The notes: generated from the sequence alone by a model not told the origin. Positions 1 through 13,035 are shown, counted from the stretch's first letter. The stretch is DNA of 64,000 nt from Excoecaria cochinchinensis (GCA_947683425.1 CANTUQ010000055.1:10639501-10703500), one strand, 5' to 3'. Numbers and translations are program-made.

Positions 1-1352
1 ACTAGTGATGCTAGATCACGAGTCGTGACTGGCAAAGAAGAACGCAGAGGGAAGGAAGAAAAGAAGAGGAGGAGTTGTGAGAGTAGGGTTACGAGTCGTG
101 AATCCACATTGCGACTCATGACGATGCAAAGAGGCCAACGTGAAGAGAAGAAAGAAAGAAAGAGGAAGGAAGGTCACGAATCGTGACAAGAGATCACGAC
201 ACGTGACGATGCAAGAATGAGCGAGAAGAAGGAAGGGCGAAAGCAGGTCACGATTCACGGAAGGTCACAACTCACACGCGAAGTCACAATGCGTGATTGG
301 AGGTCGCGACTTGTGAGTGGCAAGAGAGAAGAAGAAAAGCGAAGGGAAGAAAGAGGGAAAAGAAAAGGGGAGCGCGTTCTGTTGCGAGCGCGACAGAGAC
401 GACCGTTGGAGCAGTTTTCCTTGAAAAATCACCTCCTTTCACCAACAATTACAACAATTCTCAAGGGACATCTCTAAGAGACAGAAACTTCTAATTATCA
501 TCTACAAATACTTAGTTTAACTATAATTTTAAAAAAAAATGGAATTTTAGTTAAGTAATTTTTTGTATTTAGTAAGACAGATTTATAGTTAAAGTTCTTA
601 GTTAGTTTTCATGTTTTGAAGAAGAAGATCAAGGAGAAGAAAATCTATTTGAAGAATTGAGAAAAGGGTTGAAGGACTTCTATCTTAATTTCTTATCTTT
701 TATTTCTTCTCTATCACTTAATGAATACTAATTTAATGAATTTGTTCATTATTAACATTCTTTAATTCCATCTATTTTAAGAGTCTTTGCTTGCAGATTT
801 TCTATTAGTATCTTTTGCATGATCTTTATAAGTTAAAGTAATTCAAAAGTTTGCTTTATCTGAAATCTAATAGAATTTCATTATTAAGATATATTTGAGA
901 GATCGGTATATTGAGATAATTGCTATAGGTTAGTGTTTATTCTTAAAATATGTAATTAGAAACCTCTAATTCATTAATGAAAATTGTGAGTTAGAATTTT
1001 AATTGTATGTTTTAGGCATTTTAATTCATGTCGAGAGAGTGAGTTAAAAATTTATTCTAACTTGGCTTGCAAAAAAAGATGAAAGATGTTAATCAAAATG
1101 ATGGAATCAAGTTCATTATCTTTAATTCTTCATGATTTATTTTATCTTCTTTTGACTATCAATAATTAGGCTTAATTGGTTTACATGTTAGATTAGTTTA
1201 AAATCACCTTTCTATTTGATAATTGTAAACAAAATTAAAATTGAGTAGTAATAGTGTGTAAAACGCATTCCTCGTGGGATCGATATCTAAAGTACTATTT
1301 CGGTACACCGTATACTTGCGGTATAATTAGCATCTATAGGAAATGCTCTACA
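1..1352 (+). mobile_element. 5' LTR of the Athila-like element (partial)
   Basis: Base 1 corresponds to base 6406 of the 3' LTR, and the two copies then run in parallel to a shared end ...GCTCTACA at 1352 and 7747. The copies differ by scattered substitutions and one clear indel: the 5' copy has 16 extra bases at about 370-393 lying between two GAGCGCG repeats, and the 3' copy retains a single repeat there. The reading frames at 217-494 are within LTR sequence and I do not consider them genes. Confidence 0.85.
17..310. repeat. CpG-rich dyad array in Athila 5' LTR
   Basis: Repeated short palindromic words of the form TCACGAGTCGTGAC, TTACGAGTCGTGA and TCACGACACGTGAC occur every 30-60 bases in purine-rich spacer DNA. 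The same array is in the 3' LTR at about 6400-6735. The function is unknown. Similar dyads occur in other LTR families of this window. Confidence 0.7.
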
Positions 1353-1358
1353 AGTTTT

Positions 1359-1376
1359 TGGCGCCGTTACCGGGGA
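1359..1376 (+). other. Primer binding site (tRNA-Asp type)
   Basis: TGGCGCCGTTACCGGGGA begins six bases after the LTR end. It matches the primer site typical of Athila elements, complementary to the 3' end of tRNA-Asp, with one difference from the common form (GTTACC for GTTGCC). It fixes the plus orientation and the LTR boundary. Confidence 0.85.
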
Positions 1377-1502
1377 ACGGTTGATTTACCATTATGAAAC
1401 TTGATTTATGATTTTGGATTACAATATTTTCTTTTGTTTTAATTTGTTTGATTTAGGTTAACTTTGTGTTTTGTTTTTGGTTTTACAGGATTTGAAAAGT
1501 TC

Positions 1503-2883
1503 ATGCCTAGTACAAGGAGTTCTTTAGAAGAGCTTGAACCCCTTAAATCCTGAAATTGAAAGGTTTTTGTCAAGTAACCGGAAGTCCAATAAGAAAAAGA
1601 ACAAGGAAAAGAGATCAATTCTCATGGCTGAAGAACAAAATCCGCCAAGATTGATGGACTTTGCTACACCTACTTTGAGTGGTGCACAACAAGGAGTGGT
1701 AAGGCCAACGGTAAATGCAAATCAATTTGAGATTAAGCCTTCACTCTTACAAATGATTCAAAATAGTATACAATTCTATGGTTTGGTAAATGAGGATCCT
1801 AATGCTCATTTGGCAAATTTTCTTGAAATATGTGATACCTTTAAGATTAATGGTGTCTTGGCTGATGCAATCAAACTTAGGCTTTTCCCTTTCACTTTGA
1901 AAGATAAGGCCAAAGCTTGGTTGAATTCGCTAGCAAGGGGATCAATCACTACTTGGGACCAATTGGCCCAAGCATTTTTATCCAAATATTTTCCCTTGGC
2001 TAAAAAAGCCAAAATCATAAAGGATATCACTACATTTGTTCAAAATGACAATGAATCTTTGTATGAGGCTTGGGAAAGGTTCAAAGAATTGCAAAGGATG
2101 TGTCCACACCATAAACTTCCAAGAGAGCTTTTGATGCAAACCTTCTATAATGGAGTTAACCCAACTACAAGAGGTATAATAGATGCTGCAGCTGGTGGAT
2201 CCTTGATGAGAAAAACAACTGAAGCAGCACTTGAGCTATTGGAAGAGATGGCAATGAACAACTGTATGTGGCCTCCTGAAAGAGTAAGGGAGTATAATAA
2301 TTCTAATGCTAGGGGGGTACATTCAGTAGATTCTATGGTGGAATTACAAGCTCAAATTGAAGCATTGAATCATAGAGTTAATAACCTAAGTATGGGTGGT
2401 AATTTATCAAATGCATGCAATGTTTGTGGTCAACAAGGGCATAAGAGTGATAATTGCAATTTAGTCATGGTTAATAAGGAAGAACAAGTTAATTTTATTC
2501 AAGGCCAAGGGCGTGGTAATCCTTATTCTAACACCTATAATCCTGATTGGAGGAGTCATCCTAATTTATCATGGGGAAATAATAATAATAATAATAACAA
2601 CCAAAATGGAGGTGTAGGGTACTAACAACCACAAGATAGGTTTGGAGCATTTGAAGGGAAGATTGATAAGTTTATTGAGGAAATTAATTATAAGATGAAT
2701 TCTCAAGATGAAAGTCACAAGAAACTTTAGGCAAAAATTGACCAAATCACTAAAAATCATGCAGCCTCTATTCATAATCTTGAGATTCAATTAGGCCAAC
2801 TTGCTAGTTCCTTATCTTCTCGAAATCTAGGATGCATTCCAAGTAATACTGAGGAGAATCCTAGGGAGCACGTTAAGCCATGA
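1503..2883 (+). pseudogene. gag: Athila-type gag, broken
   Basis: This is the capsid and nucleocapsid precursor of the element. A plausible start is the ATG at 1503, but the frame shifts within about 45 bases and the rest reads in the frame that includes the ATG at 1624. A Retrotrans_gag region (around ...LRLFPFTLKDKAKAWLNSL... and ...FLSKYFP...) is followed near 2418-2460 by a zinc knuckle of the CX2CX4HX4C type (CNVCGQQGHKSDNC). The tail, with NPYSNTYNPDWR and a coiled segment ending NPREHVKP, is typical of Athila gag. Stops interrupt the frame at about 2623 (TAA) and 2728 (TAG), after which it stays readable to a TGA at 2881-2883. No protease follows. An AAT microsatellite at 2579-2600 encodes an Asn run. 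Confidence 0.85.
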
Positions 2884-3980
2884 TATGTCTAGTTCTTTTA
2901 TTTAGGTTACTTAGTTATATTTTCTTTTTAAATGTATTGTAAGTTGTTTTAGATTAGTTTATGTAGTTTTATTTATTACTTTTTGTATTCTAGATTTTCA
3001 TGCTACTAACACATTTGTTTTTATTTTATAGCTAATTTAGTAAAATTAGAGTTGTTCAATTAAAAAAATATATTTATATTTTTGCAAACGTTGTTTTCTG
3101 TCGCGCGCGCAACAAAATCGCGATCGCGACAGAATGTACAAGGTTGCGCTTTAGGATTCTGTCGCGATCGCGGCAAGTATCGCGATTGCAATAGAAGGCG
3201 ATGATGCAAGGTAGATGTACATCTTCACGTGTCGTGACATCCAGGCTCGACTCGTGACGGGGTGGACATGCTGAGGAGAGTTCGCCTAGGTAAGTGAGGA
3301 GCATCACGAGTCGTGACTCTTCCTCACGACTCGTGATGCATGCTTGACGATTCAGGTAAGTTTTTATTTCGTCACTTTTAATTTATTTGCATTAAATTTT
3401 CTTTTTCCTCTTATGACTATTTTACTTTTCATTGATTTAGCTTAACTTAACTTTAATTTAACTTTAATCCCCTTAAATCACACAATTCGAAATCAAAGAG
3501 GGAAATTTTAAATTCAAAACCCTAAAACATCGGGACTTTTCATATTCCTTCTTTCTTTTCTATTTCACTTAACTTTTCCCTCTCATTTGTAAACTCTTCT
3601 CATTTTAGGTCACGAGTCGCAACCCATATTCATCTCTGTCATTTCTTTCCAAGATATCATTCACGATTTACCTCTATCATTTCCCTTTGTCTCTCATTTC
3701 TGTGTCCTCTTTGTTTTATTTCATCTCTGTTCGTCATCTGTACCCTTCATCTTCTTTCATTTCCTTTCTTTTCCCATTTCTCATTTACATTTTAGAACTG
3801 CCGTTGTTCCCCGTGTCGTTAGTTCTTTTGAAGAGAGTTTTTTTGTATTTTTTTATCGTTATTTGTCCTTTTCGTTTCTTTCTGCATTTTCCCATTTTGG
3901 TTTTCCATTGGCATTTTTCCTTCGATATTTTTCCACAAAGGACATAAACTACTCTCTGCTTTTACCTAACACATTGAATA
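2884..3980 (+). other. Non-coding interior where pol is missing
   Basis: About 1.1 kb without a reading frame recognisable as protease, RT, RNase H or integrase. The left part is AT-rich, the middle (3100-3345) holds a CpG-rich dyad array, and the right part is a pyrimidine-rich leader before the next ORF. Autonomous Athila elements would have several kilobases of pol here. Confidence 0.7.
3100..3345. repeat. Internal CpG-rich dyad array
   Basis: Holds two classes of dyad: TCGCGATCGCGAC-type words (3118-3200) and TCACGAGTCGTGA-type words (3226-3343). The first class resembles the motif in solo LTR1 (9990-10275) and the second resembles this element's own LTR array. Confidence 0.65.
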
Positions 3981-5128
3981 ATGGTGAGAACAAAAATCCA
4001 TCCATTTCAAGAATTGAACAAGCAAGGCAGGAGGCTGAAGAGGGTGACATTTCTGATTCCTTTGGTGCTGGATTTCCCATATTTTCTGTGGATGAAGGTA
4101 GTCGATTTCTTACTCTTTATGACAGAAAATTTTCACAATGTAAGTATTTCCCATCAGATTTGTTAGAACAAGTGGGCATGTTAAATACTGTGATTGAGAT
4201 GTTGGCTAACTGTGGTTTCCTTAGATTTGCCAATATGCATGAAGACATTTATCCTGATTTAATGCTTGAATTTTATACATCTTTGAAAAAGAATGAGGAT
4301 AATGAATAGTGGATTGATTTTCATTTGGATGGTAAAGCACACACTCTGACTTATTTTATGATGAATCGTATGTTTGGATTTTCACAAACTGGTTTGTTTG
4401 ACCCACCTAAATCTTTTAAGCCTAATAGATTTTGGACCTTTTTAACTGATTTGCAAACACCATATAAAGCTAGAGATGCTAAATCAATGTTTATCAAAGA
4501 TTTAAAATATTGGGTTTTGCACAAGATTTTTGCATCTTTGATTTTCAACAGGTCTGAATTTAATAGAGTTTCTCTTAATGAACTCTTTTTGATATGGTGT
4601 GTACATAAAAGAAAGGATGTGTGTTGGTCTTATTGGGTTGTAAGTCAGTTGTTGAATTGTGTTGGTAGACATGAATCACCTATAACTCATGGGCATATTA
4701 TTACTGTTCTTGCAAGAAATTTAGATGTTGATTTTCGTTGTTATCATAGACATCACCCTTGTATTTATTTTACTAAACATCTTTTTGTCTGTGGAGAAGT
4801 TGTCAGTAATGATTTTCAGGAAATTCCACCACACTTACGATCATGTTGGAGGGACATTCCTGGACCTTCTACGCCACAAGTAGAGGCCCAAGAAGAAGAG
4901 GGTGGTGATGAGGGGGCAAGTGAAGATGAAATTCTGCCTGATGTTCCAGCAGATGTGGCTCATGCCCCTGATGTTGGCTCATCTAGCCATACCATACCAA
5001 TAATGTTATCTCATATGCAAGATCAGCTTTCTTCTATAACGCGAAGGCAAAGGTGGTTGGAGTACAAGTTTGATAACTTCATCACACAAGATGAATTTGT
5101 GATTCCATCACCTCCACCTTCACCATGA
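3981..5128 (+). pseudogene. Athila-family ORF (envelope position), broken
   Basis: Lies between the missing pol and the 3' LTR, where Athila elements carry a conserved non-pol ORF sometimes described as env-like. The protein contains a block FLTLYDRKFSQCKYF followed by a long hydrophilic body, an acidic stretch (EAQEEEGGDEGASEDE) and a proline-rich end (PSPPPSP). The likely start is the ATG at 3981 (MVRTK...). One base appears to be missing about 15 bases later, moving the reading frame, and a TAG at 4307-4309 interrupts it before it continues in frame to 5128. Roughly 380 residues. The assignment comes from the family pattern and position, and the biochemical role is unknown. Confidence 0.7.
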
Positions 5129-6180
5129 TAGGGGAGTATTTATGTTCTTTATTTTAATTGTTTTCTTTCTTTTAATTATTTATTTTGTTTCATTTCTTCA
5201 CATTGAGGACAATGTTGGTTCTAAGTGTGGGGGAGTGAGTGTGTTGTTTGTGATTACTTATGCTTTGTAAGTTTTTGTATGTATCTTGTATGTTAATTGC
5301 ATGATTATTTGTGTGTCTTAATTTTTCAATTAGGTTCTTAGTAAGCTCTATTATAAAGTATTGTTCTTTTGGTAGATTATATAGGTTGTTAAGTCAATTA
5401 TTTTTTATGCTCATTTTTATCAGTTTTTCAAAATATTTGGTATGTGTTTTAAGTTTTTTAAGTTATTTTCTTTTACTTCTTTCAACATTATGGATTATTT
5501 AGTCTTTTAACTAACCATGTTTTTAAAGTTAGAATTTGCTCATTTAGTTTAAAATTTTAAGTTTTTAGTTGCCTATGGAAACTATAGCCATAATACTTAC
5601 CTTTTATCTTTTTAATAATGGATGAGACTCAAAAAGAAAAGAAAAATACAAATAAGTGGGATGGAGCATAAAATGCACCCACTCAAGTCTTAAAAAGAAA
5701 AAAAACAAGCAAGATATACATCAAAAATTGAAATGTATGGGATGGAGCGTAAAATGCACCCATACTACATTCTCTTGCTATTTATGGATAAAAATAAAAA
5801 CTACATCCAATATTTAAAAAAACAAAAGAGTCTAAAAATTCCATGATATTGGATTAATGATAAGTGAGCTTGAACTGTCCTAAATGCAGCTAGCAATCTT
5901 AGAATTTTTAACTTTTATGATCAATTTTCTCTCTTTGATTCATGTTTAGTTTTTGAGACTTTATATTCTTTATGTTGGAAGTAGTAAAGTTAGATGACTT
6001 GTTGAATTTCCAATACATACTTTGAATTTTGATTTACTGATATGTGTGAGTGTTTGAGATAGTTGAGCTTTGCAATTTTAGTATATATATGCTGAATGGA
6101 CAGTGCTATTCAATGATTTTTACTAGTTGTTAAATTTTCTTATTTCTTTTCTCTTGCTTAGGGACAAGCAAGGGTTAAGT
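5129..6180 (+). other. Athila 3' non-coding region
   Basis: AT-rich DNA with no credible ORF. A polypurine-like word AAGTGTGGGGGAGTG at 5223-5237 follows an ACATTGAGGACAATG motif, a pairing commonly seen after the Athila ORF. Two near-identical stretches around 5655-5690 and 5735-5765 share GGGATGGAGC..AAAATGCACCCA, a short dispersed duplication. Confidence 0.6.
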
Positions 6181-6191
6181 GTGGGGGAATT
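6181..6191 (+). other. Polypurine tract
   Basis: GTGGGGGAATT lies immediately before the 3' LTR (TGATAGGAGC...). It is preceded by GGGACAAGCAAGGGTTAAGT, the usual Athila context for plus-strand priming. Confidence 0.8.
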
Positions 6192-7747
6192 TGATAGGAG
6201 CTTAATTGTGGTATAATTTAGTGTATGTTTTGTATGAGTTTGTGAAATTAATCATGTAATTGTTTGTATATTTGACGTCATATGTGTTAGTTTATGTTTA
6301 TTTGTATTAGATTGCATGTTTTTGTGTTTACTAGTGTTTTTAGGTGAAAAATGAAGAGAAGAAGCAGATATGTGGAGAGGATCACGAGAGCAGAGAAGGG
6401 TCACGACTAGTGATGCTAGATCACGAGTCGTGACTGGCGAAGAAGAACGCAGAGGGAAGGAAGAAAAGAAGAGGAGGAGTTGTGAGAGTAGGGTTACGAG
6501 TCGTGAATCCATATTGCGACTCGTGATGATGCAAAGAGGCCAGCGTGAAGAGAAGAAAGAAAGAAAGAAAGAAAGAAGAAGGAAGGTCACGAGTCGTGAC
6601 AAGAGATCACGACACGTGACGATGCAAGAATGAGTGAGAAGAAGGAAGGGCGAAAGTAGGTCACAATTCACGGAAGGTCACGACTCACATGCGAAGTCAC
6701 GATGTGTGATTGGAGGTCGCGACTCGTGAGTGGCCAGAGAGAAGAAGAAAAGCGAAGGGAAGAAAGAGGGAAAAGAAAAGGGGAGCGCGACAGAGACGAC
6801 CGTTGGAGTAGTTTTCCTTGAAAAATCACCTCCTTTCACCAACAATTACAACAATTCTCAAGGGACATCTCTAAGAGACACAAACTTCAAATTATCATCT
6901 ATAAATACTTAGTTTAACTGTAATTTTAAAAAAATGGAATTTTAGTTAAGTAATTTTCTGTATTTAGTAGGACAGATTTATAGTTAAAGTTCTTAGTTAG
7001 TTTTCATGTTTTGAAGAAGAAGATCAAGGAGAAGAAAATCTATTTAAAGAATTGAGAAAAGGGTTGAAGGACTTCTACCTTAATTTCTTATCTTTTATTT
7101 CTTCTCTGTCACTTAATGAATACTAATTTAATGAATTTTTTCATTATTAACATTCTTTAATTCCATCTATTTTAAGAGTCTTTGCTTGCAGATTTTCTAT
7201 TAGTATTTTTTGTATGATCTTTATAAGTTAAAGTAATTCGAAAGTTTGCTTTATCTGAAATCTAATAGAATTTCATTATTAAGATATATTTGAGAGATCG
7301 GTATATTGAGATAATTGCTATAGGTTAGTGTTTATTCTTAAAATATGTAATTAGAAACCTCTAATTCATTAATGAAAATTGTGAGTTAGAATTTTAATTG
7401 TATGTTTTAGGCATTTTAATTCATGTCGAGAGAGTGAGTTAAAAATTTATTCTAACTTGGCTTGCATAAAAAGATGAAAGATGTTAATCAAAATGATGGA
7501 ATCAAGTTCATTATCTTTAATTCTTCATGATTTATTTTATCTTCTTTTGACTATCAATAATTAGGCTTAATTGGTTTACATGTTAGATTAGTTTAAAATC
7601 ACCTTTCTATTTGATAATTGTAAACAAAATTAAAATTGAGTAGTAATAGTGTGTAAAACGCGTTCCTCGTGGGATCGATATCTAAAGTACTATTGCGGTA
7701 CACCGTATACTTGCGGTATAATTAGCATCTATAGAAAATGCTCTACA
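6192..7747 (+). mobile_element. 3' LTR of the Athila-like element (complete, 1556 bp)
   Basis: Starts TGATAGG after the polypurine tract and ends GCTCTACA. It contains the CpG-rich dyad array at about 6400-6735. The following bases GGAAG (7748-7752) would be the right TSD, with its partner outside the window. Confidence 0.85.
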
Positions 7748-8551
7748 GGAAGCATATGGTATATGAATATGCATGCAACATATGAATATACTTGTTTAAA
7801 GTAATTGGCTATTACCATAATAATTAAAATGTGGATTTGAATAAAAAGTAACAAGAGTAAATGTTTATACATGTTTAGTATGTGATATATATATATATAT
7901 TGATTATAAGTTTAGGTTTATGTATTATAAACACGTCAGCTAGTTCAATAAAGGAAACAAAAGCATAATATTAGTTGTATATGACTATGTCACATAAGTA
8001 TATAAGCCTAGCTAAGAATGTATGCTAAAATGAGATATACCTAAACCAATATGTGAATGATCACATAATCTTGAGCAATAGATATCGAGGGAAAACCTTG
8101 GGTACTGATTATGTAGAACTTTATTACAACAATATAAAAGTAACTTAAAAATATGAACTAGTATATTAAGTGAAGCAAAGTAGCATCCATAATGTTATAT
8201 AATTGCTCCACGTAAGTAAATAATTTGAACTGAGAAAGCATGTTAAAATGAGAATATGCCTAAACCATTAAGCAAATATGTAGGCATGTATGTGGTTTAT
8301 AGGATCAGATTAAGGATGTTATATTTAGAGTAACAATGAATATAGGTATGCATGTTCACAATGTTAGCATCTACTAAGCAAAGTTAATATTTTCAAAACA
8401 TACATATCATAGTGTATTTCATGCTAAGATGAGATTTATACACTTAAATTGTTCATCTCTGTACATTCTACAACTACATATATTTTAATTCCCTATGTGC
8501 AATTTAGTTCACATAATCATTTTTAGGTCACTTATTCATATTTAAATCATA
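7748..8551. other. AT-rich flank, no gene seen
   Basis: No credible ORF. Bases 7748-7925 are related in inverted orientation to 49690-49866, after which the two diverge. An AT run lies near 7880-7900. The stretch ends at the TATCA duplication of the next LTR. Probably old repeat sequence of unknown type. Confidence 0.5.
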
Positions 8552-9989
8552 TATCATGTAACACCCTTATGTTGTACATTCAATAATCACTTACGTTAAG
8601 CTTTTTAAGTTGATTATAAAGATTGTTTGGAAATCTATTAATTATCCTACTATTGTGAAGGCGGGTACTTACTTTTTTTTTATGTATATATATCAATTTT
8701 ATCATTTCATTAAGTACCTAAGTTTATTAGACAATTTAATTAATCTAAGAATAAACCATAGACCTTATAATTTAACATATATTCAATTAACCTTTATTTA
8801 CCAATTGACCTATAACTGTCTAAATTACTATTCATTTGGTCAATTTTTCAGAAACATGATGACTATACACTTAACCTACATTTACTACAATCCAAACAAA
8901 CCATCGTCCAACACAAGGCAATAAACATACTAAGATGCTGCATTTATAGTTAGTCTAAAATAAACTATAACACCCCGACTGGTACCCTAGTGGTTTTGAG
9001 CATGATTGGTATTCTTTTTATTGAAGTCCTGTGTGTATTATTATTGGCTTTAGGACTTAATGGCATGATTTATAAAGTTTAGAGGGTATAATTACATGAT
9101 AGTTTTAAATATTGTGGGTTGAGTTTGTTTTAAGAAGAAATGGAGGACTAGAAGAGTGAGTTACCAAATCCAACATAAGATCATGACAAGTGGAAGAGAG
9201 AGAAGGAAGAAAGAAGATTGATTAGTCAAAAGAGAAAGAAAATGTGAGAGAGAGCAAGAAGAACATATTCCCGTTCTCCCTCTCTCCCATTTTCCTTCAT
9301 CTGTTCTAGCCCCTCTTCCCTTCTTCCTTGCTCATCTTCTCCCCCCTTATGGTTGTGATCTTTGGTTGGCTTGGTAAAATTTAAGACTTGATCAGGTAAG
9401 TGATTAGCCTCTCTCTCCTTCTTCTCCTCTTTTTCTCTTTGTTTTGGGTTGATGTCTGTGTGTTTGGGTTTCGAGCTTTAGGTGTGTTTTGGTTAATTTG
9501 ATCAAAAATTCTAGCTAGAGAGCCCAAAGGAAAGGAGAAGGTTGGGGGTAGTGAAGCCAATTGATTGTTAAGGAGCTTAGGAGCCCGAGGTTTGGGATTT
9601 ATATGTAATTATGTAATTGTATCTTTGACTAATTGAGTGAATTTCTGGAAAATGTGTGGAATTGAGCATGTTTGGATGCATGATTGGATTGGGTTTTGTT
9701 TAATTTGAGATGAATTTGGAAGTGGTTTTGCGTATGAAAAGTGGGAGCAATTTTGTGGGTTTCTATTGATTTTTGATGGGTTTATGTTTGATTCTGAATC
9801 TTGATCATTTTTCTTAATTAGTAACTTTTAATTAGTGTAAAACTTTGATTGAATTATTAGAAACATATTTTAATGGTTTGTGAAGAGTGGGTTGAAGTTA
9901 TTTGGTGGATTGTTTGAGTTTTGGAGGAGGTTAGCATGAGGAGAGCTGTTGAGCTCAGAATCAGACCAAAAAACATGACTCTATCGCAA

Positions 9990-10275
9990 GCGCGATAGAG
10001 TATGTGGTACTGAGCTCCAGCTAAGAGCCCTCTATCACGTGCGCGGCCTCGGTCGCGAGCGCGACTAAGAGCTCGGTAGCCGAGCTTCTGTGGGGCTTAT
10101 CGATGTCGCGAGCACGACAGTGACCTACCCGCCCTTAGTCGCGGGCGTAATATATGTTGTTAGCACGATAGAGGCTAGTCTGCTTCCCCTCGTGAGGGTG
10201 GCTGGCTGTCACGAGCATGTCCCCTCGTGTGAATTGCCTCTGTCGCAGGTGCGACTGGGTGTCGAGAGCACGACC
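9990..10275. repeat. CGCG-type dyad array in solo LTR1
   Basis: Words such as TCGCAAGCGCGATAGAG, GTCGCGAGCGCGACTAAGAG and GTCGCGAGCACGACAG recur with spacings of roughly 30-60 bases. Short ORFs here (10090-10326) follow the repeat and are not considered genes. Confidence 0.65.
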
Positions 10276-12998
10276 TCCCCTATTCTTTAATTGTTTATTT
10301 CGATCTCTCTTTGCATGGTTTCTCACTTATGAATTATAATTTGCCTCATTATGTGATCATGAATTTCAATTAATGCCTATCCTGTAAAAGTCAAGTAAGT
10401 GGATAGATAAGCATGCCTATAGAGTTCTATTTGCTGCAGCCTATGCGTTCTAGACCCGGATCAGGTCCCCGTTTGGATTCTCATGATCCCTATAAGTTTG
10501 GATCTTATTTAAGATCCCTATGTAAAAATGTTTTGATATGAAAAGAAAAGAAATTGTTTTTGTACCTACGGGTACCTATGTGTTTACTCGTTATCCACCA
10601 ATCTGAATTTGCGGGCTTACCTACATATTTGCATAATGTGATATGAATTATTGTGACTTATTATATCGATATTATGTGAAATTTATAATGCTTATGTTTT
10701 GCATTATAATGCTTATGTTTTTCATGCTTTGTTCTGTTTGTGTGTGTAACGCCTCAAAATTTTTAGTGTTACTAATAATGATTTGGCATGTCAAAAATTC
10801 AGCGTTGGGAATAGTTACTCGGTAGGTCAAAAGAATAGTAGAAAGTTAGATTTTAAATCTCAAGGTCCAAAATTTTCTTTAAAAGCTGCATAATTAAATA
10901 TTTGAATAATTTTAATCAAATAAATACACAAATAAAATAAATGTATATATATTTTAAATGGACAAATAAATAATAATAACAAACACCATATGATATTTGA
11001 GTCTAGAATTTTCAAGACAAAGTTAGAAATAAGCTAGAATTATTTAGGAAAACATGGGAAGCAGAACAAAAGAGGGGTAAGACACGAAATGGGAAGAACG
11101 GAATAAGGGAGAGAAGAGAGAAAACCAAAAGGAGAGAAAGAGAGAGAGAGGCCGTCAAAGCACGACAGTCTGGCGACGATCGATGGTGAGCAAATCAGGC
11201 TCCCCGCAGTGCCATTCTCGGTGCCTTGTCCCTATTCACGGCGTCGCCGTTCTAGGAGAGAGAGGGAGAGAAATCAAAGCTTCTCCTGTAATTGTTATCT
11301 AACTCCGATGGTGGTTGGAAGAACGGGCACCACCACTCAAGTCCCGGCGATCAGACGAACCTTCTGGCACCCTCCGAGCATCCACACGTGCCACCGGTGA
11401 GGAGATCGCGAATGGTAGACCGCCAGCTTCTTCTCTATTTTTCGGCTAGCTCCGGCGTCGGACGGTGACACGAGCAGCACCAAAGAACTCTTGGAGACCA
11501 GATGCTCCTCCCTGTACCCATCGTTCTTCCTCAATTGCCAGTAATGAGCAGATCAGAGATGGAGAGAACCGAGACTTTCGACATCAATTTTGAGAAAATG
11601 AAGGGGAGTCAAGGCGTGTGACCACCAGAAAGAAATCCCAACGCTTTGAGCTCCCTTCCGGTAGTATTGGTGCCTCCGGTGGAGCTCCGGTGAGGCTCCG
11701 ATGATGGTGAAAGGGACCAAAATAGTTGAAAAATTTGTAAGTGGCTACCAAATCTACTTTTCCAAGTCGTTTTTACATGAATTAAATCTGTTAGAGAGCG
11801 ATTTTAGAAACTTCAGTATGTGAACAATATGTTTGTTGGTTTTATTGATTTGTTGGCTGTATTTTCATATTTATTGGCTTGGCTGAATAGGAATTTAGTT
11901 AAGATTTACAGATTTCGAGTTGAATGAAAAGAATTGGAAAGTTGTTTGTATTTGAGAATGTCTAACTGTATTTGTTAAGTAGAAGAAATATAGGTTAATT
12001 TGTAAGTTAGGATTTAAATTGTATGTAATTTTTATAATAGTTAAATTATGACATATAAATTAGATTAGTAATTAAATTAATAAATAATTTAACGATAGTT
12101 AAATCTTAATATATAAATGGGTATCATAATATGCACATATAGGTAATAATATTGTAATTGCTAATACGTGAAGAATTAGTGGAAAATTTAAATGTTAAGT
12201 GGGAAATCCAAATATGTTTATTTAAAGTTTGAATTAAAGATAGTTCATTAAATTAGGTTGAAGGTATGTGATGTGATTATATTAGAATTTGGTTAGTGCA
12301 TGTTTTAAATATTGGATGAATGTTTGAAGCCATTATTCATGTAGTTAAATTACCGTTAGGATTAAATTAGATGTACATGTGTATATACACATATGTGCAT
12401 ATGTATATATAATTGTGAAATAACATAAAACCTTTGGTATAGATTTGTGAAAAAATTATTATAGTAATAAGTTGAATAGGGAATTTTAAAAGAGCAGGTG
12501 TTGTGCAAATCAGATAAACTCATAGATTTTAGTTATAGACTAATATAACAGTAGTTAGATGATGATTAAAAGATATTGAGTAATTAGCTAGATAAATTAT
12601 TGCTTAAATTGAATTCTTTTTAATGCTAAACAATTTGTTGAATTTAAAGAATTTAGTTATAATTATAATTTGACGCAAAGAAGTTATAGGTATAGGTTCA
12701 AAATGTAATTGAGCTTAAATATTGAAATGGTTTTAAGGTAGAATTAAATATGTATCTCGATTTCTTGGAATTTTGGACTAAAATAAGAAACATGTGTTAA
12801 GTTAGGATGTAATTGCTGAGGATAAGTCAGGGTTAGCTGTTAGTTGGGGATTTAGGCCGGCTAATTAATCATAAATTGTTAATTTTATTTTATTCTAATG
12901 AGATGGGTCATGTATATTAAGTTTAAGTAAGACTTGTACATGTAGGTGTGCATTTCAAAGTGTACGTGTGAACAAGGCATATTTCATATAATTTTAAT

Positions 12999-13001
<3 letters not shown>

Positions 13002-13032
<31 letters not shown>
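13002..13032. repeat. (AT)n microsatellite
   Basis: Uninterrupted TA/AT run of about 31 bases inside solo LTR2. Confidence 0.9.

Positions 13033-13035
<3 letters not shown>

Larger units (their letters stand above)
1..7747 (+). mobile_element. Athila-like Ty3/gypsy retrotransposon, pol-less, left end outside window
   Basis: Two direct LTR copies (1-1352 and 6192-7747) enclose a tRNA-Asp type primer site, a gag gene, a long non-coding stretch and an Athila-family ORF. The order LTR, PBS, gag, [pol], Athila ORF, polypurine tract, LTR is that of Athila elements. Protease, reverse transcriptase, RNase H and integrase are absent: only about 1.1 kb of non-coding DNA separates gag from the downstream ORF. 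The 3' LTR is complete (1556 bp), while the 5' LTR starts upstream of the window by comparison (about 214 bp missing), so the TSD cannot be tested. Both genes carry frameshifts and stops, so this copy is a non-autonomous relic. Confidence 0.85.

Noticed and set aside
10090..11534. Short ORFs in the GC-rich parts of solo LTR1 and LTR2
   Set aside because: Under 70 codons, overlapping on both strands, within LTRs and dyad arrays, no known domain.
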